From contig JAREIK010003123.1 of assembly GCA_029783825.1 (NCBI GenBank), forward strand, positions 1,234,552 to 1,298,551: DNA of 64,000 bases, in the 5' to 3' direction. How positions within the stretch are numbered: position 1 is the stretch's first letter; every line of letters starts with the position of its first letter. The notes beneath the pieces were generated by a model that saw only the letters and a list, made by a program, of their open reading frames with translations, did no database searches and had not been told where the DNA came from. The stretch comes from Sapria himalayana. Taxonomy: Eukaryota; Streptophyta; Magnoliopsida; Malpighiales; Rafflesiaceae. A program made the position numbers and the translations under genes. Positions 57,805 to 64,000 of the stretch are shown here, piece after piece.

Positions 57805-58690
57805 AACATAAAGCATCATCATCAATAACCAAATCTTAAGTCAAAAACTTAGGGTCGGTTATCAAGATTGTGTTTTATCCAATCAACTATTCTTAAAAAT
57901 AATATCTACTATAAACCATTTAGTTATCAAATGCTTATTTATAATTTCTTATCAACTTTTCCTAGACTTACCTCAAGTATTTTTGTCTACCTCCAATCTA
58001 ATAGTCTCATACTTTGTAATCAGGGTACAGTAAGAAGTCTGTGTTGGATGTGACCAGAGCATCTCAGATATTTCTCTTTTATCTTATTTATTATATAAAT
58101 TATTTAATCTTTTTTATAGTAACTCAATTCCTAAATTTATCATTTTAGTCTTCCTACACATCTTACTTACCATTCTTATCTCTACTTATTCATCCTTGAA
58201 TATGTTGTTTCTTCATCCCCCAACATTTATCTTCATATAACATGGTTGGTTGTATAGTAGTTATATATAGTTTTTTTAATCTATTTGATACTCATTTTTC
58301 TCTAATAATCTCTGATGCAGTCATGCAGCTCTCAAATTAATCTATCCAACCTTCCTCATATGATTTACATCCTCATCAATCTTTCTGTGTTTGCTTAATA
58401 TAGAGGATAAATACTTGAAATTACTAACATTTGATACTTATTGCTTTCCTATTTTTGCTACCACATTATGATCTCTCGTTACATTATTAAAATTATATCT
58501 TTTTCAAGTACACAATCTTGCTATGATTATCATAAACCTCTTGTACTAAGTGCGACCTTCCAAATTTATAGTTTTTTACCTAACTCCTCCTTATTTTCTT
58601 CAACAAATAATATGTCATATGCACATAAAGTACACTAATAGATATCTTATTTGAAGTCTCTTATAAATGCATCCAAAATAAGTTCAAAAG
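57805..58690 (-). pseudogene. RTE-type LINE, 3' tail (decayed)
   Basis: Closely parallels 43850-44650 on the same strand. The end motif at 57805 (plus-strand CATCATCATCAATAACC) is the short-repeat terminus, and the AACAAATAATATGTCATATGCAC segment near 58600 matches 44480-44505, in the region of the lost FADD box. No intact frame. It is part of the block shared with 43.8-47.3 kb. Confidence 0.72.
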
Positions 58691-59765
58691 TTTCAAAGAT
58701 TGTATATTATATAAGTTCTATGAACTTTTTATTATAATATTATCATACAAAATGGTTAATAATTGAAAAATATTCAAATTTTTCTTATTAGCTTTACTAT
58801 ACTATATTATAATTAAAGTTATATATGCACTTTTTATTATACTTATATTCTATAAAAAAAAGTAATGATATATGAAATGTTAGTGAACCATCAATACTAA
58901 CTCACAATTGTGTAGATAAATTTAAAAATTTTAAGATTATATTTATTTTTTGTATCTAATATGTTGCAATACTATTGTATTTGTATTGTAAATTTTGTGT
59001 ATTTTTATTACACCTATATATTTTTTAATAAAAAAAATAATTTTATATATGCTTATTTACACATTATTAGATTACCACCAACTTCATTTTTTGACTAATA
59101 ATAACAAAAAATAACAACCTACAACTATTATGATCAAAATCACATCAAATAATACAAAAATAATAATTTTTATAAAAAATGTTTTTTTTTCTTAAAACAC
59201 TATTTTCATTAAAATCATAAAAGTTCTTTTTAAAAAAAATTCAAAGTTATATTTTAATATTTTTTTGTGATTTAAAAAACCTTTATATTACCTTTAATTT
59301 ATTTCTATAAGATTATAAAATAAATTTTAAAAAATGGAGGTTCACCAAATACACATATTTCTCCATTTTTAGTAGTCAAATACCATATAATATATTTTTA
59401 TCTTTGATTCTAAAGAGTAATTTTGAAATTTTTATAAAGAATATCCTCTATCTCACCAAGCCTTTCATTTTCTTAATTGGAAAATTGTTTTGGTACATTA
59501 CTTGATATCGTTGGTTGCGATTGATAATTACTAAGAATAGTGATAATATGTGATAATTTCTATAAAGGCTATAAACATTTTATAAGATAAGTTTACCCAT
59601 TTCTTATAGTTACTAGCATTTAACTTATTACAAACTTGATAAAAACATGAATGTGTTGAAAATAATGCTTTTGATCACTCTTCAACCCTGAATATTGATT
59701 TCTCTTAGAGCTCCAAACCCCATAGAATGATTACCTAGAACAAAGATTGAGAAAGTATATGCCAC
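58691..59765 (+). repeat. duplicated block / repeat Y, copy B, left part
   Basis: A direct match to 45560-46550. Landmarks are TCTAATATGTTGCAATA, ATTACCACCAACTTC, CTCCATTTTTAGTAGTC and AATATTGATTTCTCTTA. It ends abruptly at GATTGAGAAAG and a few bases, where the hAT begins. The matching continuation resumes after 63086. Confidence 0.8.
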
Positions 59766-60257
59766 GAAAGGTGTCAAATGGGTTGGTCAGCCTGGGCCTA
59801 GCATGAGGCATGGCCCAATCAAGTTGTACTTGGCCCGATAAAGCACGATCTAGAACCGTGCCTCGGCCTGTGCCGTGCTAGCTTGAGGCATGACTCATGC
59901 CGTGCTGAGACTCGTTCCAGGCTAGGCACGACTTGATTGCCTGCCCTGAAGGCATGGTCTGGTGGCATGACCCACCACCATGCCCTAAAACTTGAGATGG
60001 GTTTCGGGCACGGTCTAAATCAATTAAGCCCGACAGCCCGAGCTCCTGTGACATGTTGGGCTTGGGCTTGCACCTCCCATTGCCTTATTGATCTCTCAGC
60101 CCTCGCCTGATTCCAGAACCTTCTAGAATCATCGAGGTCGGATTGACCCAATGATAAAAAAAAAATTAAATTGAGATGCATCCTGCCATTGGATGCACCC
60201 CTACAAATTTATTAAAAAATTTTAAAAAAAAATTCAAAAAAATGATTAAAAAAAAAT

Positions 60258-60258
<1 letters not shown>

Positions 60259-60293
<35 letters not shown>

Positions 60294-60314
60294 CTTCACT
60301 TCTCAATCTCACAC

Positions 60315-60394
<80 letters not shown>
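60259..60394. repeat. compound (AT)n (AC)n (CT)n microsatellite in hAT leader
   Basis: Three pure dinucleotide runs in succession upstream of the transposase start. The short open frame spanning them (60176-60403) is an artefact. Confidence 0.93.
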
Positions 60395-60729
60395 AATCTA
60401 TAATCTCTTTCTCTATCCTCGGTCCTCTCTCATCCGGGCATTTAGCTTTTGGCTTTCATCGGATATCGAACACCGGCCTATCATAAATCAGATATCATTT
60501 TAGATTTCCTATCTCTTCTCGGTCTTAGGACTCAAGTGCAGACTATAAATATTGGATATCAGGCATCAGCTTTGGTAATCAGTAATCCATAAATGGCCAA
60601 ATCGGTATTATTTTTTAAATTATATTTAATTTTTTTAATTTTAATTTTTATTAATAACTTCAAATCAACTATTATTTAATTTTAAAGATATAATTTAGAA
60701 TATAATTAATAAAAAAATAAAAATCTAAA

Positions 60730-62640
60730 ATGACAAACAATGGATTTAATGATGAGAATGAGATTAACATTAATGTAAACATAGATAGTTTTAATTTTGA
60801 TAATTAAAATCCTACGGAAAGGTCTGATGTTGCCGAAATCTTATTTTCTCTCATGGTCTGACCCAAATATCTAAAAAAATTAGAAAAAAAATGTATAGTT
60901 TGGACTCACTTTAACATTATATAGAAAAAAAAATGTTAGGGGTGTCGATAAAGAATCAGTAAAATGCAAATATTGTAAGAAAATATTAACCTATATGAGT
61001 GCATGTGGGAATAGACACCTAAAAAATATGTCGAACAATGCACCAAAAAACATGGTACATTAGATCCTAGGCAAACTCAACTGAGCAGTGAGATCATTGA
61101 GGTTCAATCTAGTTCAGCTTCTATGTTGACCCTATTCATATACTACAATGAGTTAGAGAGAAAATGCATGACCAAACTGATCAGAATGATAGGTCTTCCG
61201 ATTATATTTTCAGAGGATCTAAGGGTAGTTTGTAACATACAAACTTATTTGCATTCTGCATTTCATAGAATTTTTAGGTCTACATTTGGGAATAACATAC
61301 TAAAATACTATAAGTTAAAAAAATAAATAATAAGTAATGAATTTAGAGAATATAGTGGCGTGGTGTTCATGATGTCCGATATCTAGACTAGTCGTGATGA
61401 TGCATCTTATGCATGCCTCACCACACACTATGTAGATTTTAAATGGATACTAAATAAAATATATTAGGGTTTACAGAGGTTCTTCATCCCCATGATGGCC
61501 TAGCCATATATGAGTACATGATAAGAATCTTTAAAGAATATAATATTCAAAATATACATATATAGTATTACATTCGATACACATTTAACAATAAAGTAGC
61601 CATTAACATATTTGTTAGGACCATTAGAGATGAGCAATTAGGAGAGATCTTTCACTTTAAATGCATGTCTCATGTCATTAATCTCATAGCACAAGCGAGA
61701 TGAAGGTTGTTTTCCCTACTTTAGAAAAAATCATAACTCATTAAAATATCTTGGGACACATAATAAACAATAAGAGTATGGTAGTCTCTGTTTGTCTATG
61801 GTTCTAAAGAAGGCAAAATTTCCAAACAGCTATGAGACACTATTGAAATTACATATACTTAATGTTGGAGTCAAGTGTTGGATATGAATAAATAATATCC
61901 AACTACGTCAATAGTAAGAGTGACAAACTTATTATTGACAATGCTAACTTGTATATACGAATTTCATTTATGAAATACCTGAAGATTTTTTATGACATGA
62001 TGGATATGTGTTCGACAGTTAATACTTTCATGACTTGTATTGCACTTAGGTGCATATGCAACATTAGTAGTAGATTTAGAAAGTTAAAAGATTACCCAAC
62101 ATTTAGTGACATGACTCTTGAGATGGAAACCAAGTACTCAAAGTACTACTCCACCATTCTATCTTTTTATTATCTGGCTACCTGCATGAACCCTAGGGTT
62201 AAAGTGGAAGGGGTAGAGAACAATTTGAAAAACATATCCTCGTGCATGAACCAGGAACACCAACTTGAAGGGTTCATTCATGAGAAGTTGACTAAGTTAT
62301 TTACATACTATGATACTAGATATGGTGATAGTAGTAGCAATGCTCCGAGTACAAAAATAGATAATTTATTTGAAAATGATAACTTTTCTATTCTGTTAGC
62401 GAGGGGGAAACGATGTGGTAGACCATCGAAAATGAGTTAGCTGTATCGATACTTAAATACCGATTACTACTCAATAATATCATTTATCGATAACAAGAAT
62501 CTTGATATTTTATAATAGTATAAATCATATGAGTCCACTTATCCCATTCTATCTAAAATTGCATAGGATCTACTGACTCATACAGAGTCAAGCATAACAT
62601 CAGAGATCGAGACTTATAATATGGTAGAAATCATATTTTT
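60730..62640 (+). pseudogene. hAT transposase, BED finger to C-terminal dimerisation, broken
   Basis: The ATG at 60730 opens an acidic N-terminus. A VWTHF box at about 60898 begins a BED-type zinc finger with KCKYCKKILTYMS (about 60965-61000), then RHLK and EQCTKKHGTLDPRQTQL (61010-61080). Next come the catalytic-domain segments YACLTTHYVDFKW (about 61410-61450) and YSITFDTHLTIK (61565-61600), then the C-terminal part at 61949-62440 and RYLNTD near 62445. A STYPILSKIA block at about 62540 and TESSITSEIE near 62590 form the conserved hAT dimerisation motif. Frameshifts and stops break it throughout. The family normally runs to about 650-700 residues, and this span fits. Confidence 0.87.
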
Positions 62641-63086
62641 TTTTGTGATTTATTGAAACTTAATAAATAATATAATATAATATCATACTCACAACTCATA
62701 AATGTTAACTTAAATATGAAATTTTAAAAAAATTTAAATATTTAATCCATAATTCCGAGACCGAGACCATGAGTCAAGTACGACTTTGCAAGTCAGTCTT
62801 GGACTCAACTCGAAGTCCTTGCCTCTTAGGACGTAGCTATGCTAGGGCTAGGCTAAGCTGGAAAACTAAGCCTGAACTAGCTCGACTTGGCATGACCTGA
62901 CATGACCCAACACGAATCCGGTCAGACATGGGCTGACGGGCCATGTCGGGACGGCCAAAATTGAGTCATGCCATGCCAGGCACGACACAACTTCTATATC
63001 ATGCCATGCTAGGCAAATCATGGTGGCTCGATTGGGCCACAAAAACTAGGCCATGCTAGCATGACATGTCCCGTTTGACACCTCTA

Positions 63087-63829
63087 AGCTCTGCCTCCAC
63101 ATAATTTCTCAACAATTCATCACATAGCCCTTCTTTGGTGAGAATGATCATATCAGACTTATTTTACAACTTTCATTCCTTATTACCATGAAAAGACAAA
63201 CATGTGTCTCATTTAATGCTTGAGAAACAATAATACATCTCCTATAACAACAACCATGTTATTTTTCCTCTGTAATTCCTAGACAAGTTTGAGTTTGTCC
63301 TCTGGTAATTATTGTTTTCCAAAGATACTCAAGCATTACATTTTTTTTGAACTAACCTTGCATCGATTGTCTAATGATTATTTCATAACCTTTTCATTTT
63401 TTTTGTGGCATAAATGGAAGTATACTACCTGCTTTTTATAAAGCATGAAAACTTATGATATATTAGTTTCCATGTTCATCCACAACAAAAATAACATATA
63501 CATATTCATGTCTTAAAGTTTTATGCTCATGATAAATTATTAATTCACATACATCTTATAATTATTTATTCCACCCCATTATTAATGATAGTTTTTTTAA
63601 ATTATTTTCTACCTACATAAATTTAAAAATATTTTATTATTTATGCACCCAAAAAAAGTATTTTTTTTAAAATTTTAGACAGAGCTAAAAATAATTAACA
63701 TTTTGCCCACACTCAATTTAAATCATCATAATACCCTTAATATTATTAATGTCAACTAATCATCTAAAAATTATTTTAAAATTTTTTAATGAAAAAAATA
63801 TTTAATGATTTCCTTCTCCACATATAACA
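63087..63829 (+). repeat. duplicated block / repeat Y, copy B, right part
   Basis: A direct match to 46560-47300, including the ACCATGAAAAGACAAACATGTG segment and CTAGACAAGTTTGAGTTTGTCC. It contains the remnant of the short conserved frame described at 38107-38331, interrupted by stops. Confidence 0.78.
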
Positions 63830-63965
63830 CACGCACACACACACACACACACACACACTCTCAATCTCTCATTCTCTCTCTCTCTCTCACTCTCACTCAC
63901 AATCTCTCTCTCTCAATCTCTCACTCATTCACTCTCTCTTTCTCCCTCCCTCCCTCCCTCCCTCC

Positions 63966-63998
<33 letters not shown>
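63830..63998. repeat. compound (AC)n (TC)n (CCCT)n (AT)n microsatellite
   Basis: Successive dinucleotide and tetranucleotide runs reach the window edge. The corresponding place in copy A (47298-47340) has a much shorter (AT)n(CT)n tract. The open frame over it is an artefact. Confidence 0.93.

Positions 63999-64000
<2 letters not shown>

Larger units (their letters stand above)
59766..63086 (+). mobile_element. hAT transposon, 3.3 kb, decayed
   Basis: Starts GAAAGGTGTCAAATGGG and ends CCGTTTGACACCTCTA, an inverted repeat of the hAT type. Both subterminal regions (about 59780-60070 and 62750-63075) are GC-rich and dense in GGCATGGC, GGCACG and TCGGGC words, against an AT-rich background. A transposase pseudogene lies between. 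The two paralogous copies of the flanking repeat (46550 and 38450) lack the insertion. The 8-bp target duplication is not clean (AGTATATGCC against AGCTCTGCC), so the outer boundary could be off by a few bases. Confidence 0.87.

Noticed and set aside
1..64000. Presence of a host protein-coding gene, tRNA or rRNA
   Set aside because: I found no multi-exon host gene, no tRNA cloverleaf with conserved boxes, and no rRNA stretch; all recognisable coding fragments belong to mobile elements.

Overview
This window looks like intergenic, repeat-saturated nuclear DNA of a flowering plant. The evidence is a strongly AT-rich background, abundant AT, AC and CT microsatellites, and remnants of plant Ty1/copia and Ty3/gypsy retrotransposons, LINEs of RTE type, a CACTA (En/Spm) transposon and hAT transposons. 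I see no intact host gene, no rRNA or tRNA gene, and no CRISPR array. The species cannot be named from the sequence. Every coding remnant carries stops or frameshifts, so the window records nested, decayed mobile elements.

Left third (1-24.8 kb): a minus-strand Ty1/copia element (3' LTR and pol at 1-3641, gag at 22469-23200) is split by an 18.8 kb CACTA element (3642-22465). The CACTA has a TTG target duplication, TIRs, subterminal repeats, a TNP2-type transposase pseudogene (11568-16213), a second transposase-like pseudogene (16354-18330), and three ~1.05 kb tandem units with GC-rich triplet arrays. Three later insertions lie inside it: solo LTRs at 9452-10031 and 14641-15216, related and inverted, each with a 5-bp TSD, and a short GC-rich hAT derivative at 12651-13008.

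Middle (24.8-49.7 kb): minisatellites, a plus-strand Ty3/gypsy RT/RNase H/integrase remnant (25.86-27.29 kb), featureless AT-rich DNA, an RTE LINE tail (31.3-32.05 kb), a minus-strand gypsy integrase/chromodomain fragment with a candidate LTR (32.24-35.4 kb), a second short hAT derivative (41551-42112), further LINE tails, and two unclassified dispersed repeats here called X and Y.

Right (49.7-64 kb): a GC-rich minisatellite is interrupted by a full-length but decayed Ty1/copia element (50183-55484) with ~160 bp LTRs and TSD CGGAG. It is followed by an inverted copy of X, an RTE tail, and a second copy of Y split by a 3.3 kb hAT element (59766-63086) with a recognisable transposase pseudogene. 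Other copies of Y in the window lack that hAT and act as empty-site references.

The genes do not form a working pathway. The main value is the nested chronology and the structured repeats: GC arrays inside the CACTA, inverted solo LTRs flanking its transposase, long perfect hairpins, and a hAT family with long and short members in one window.
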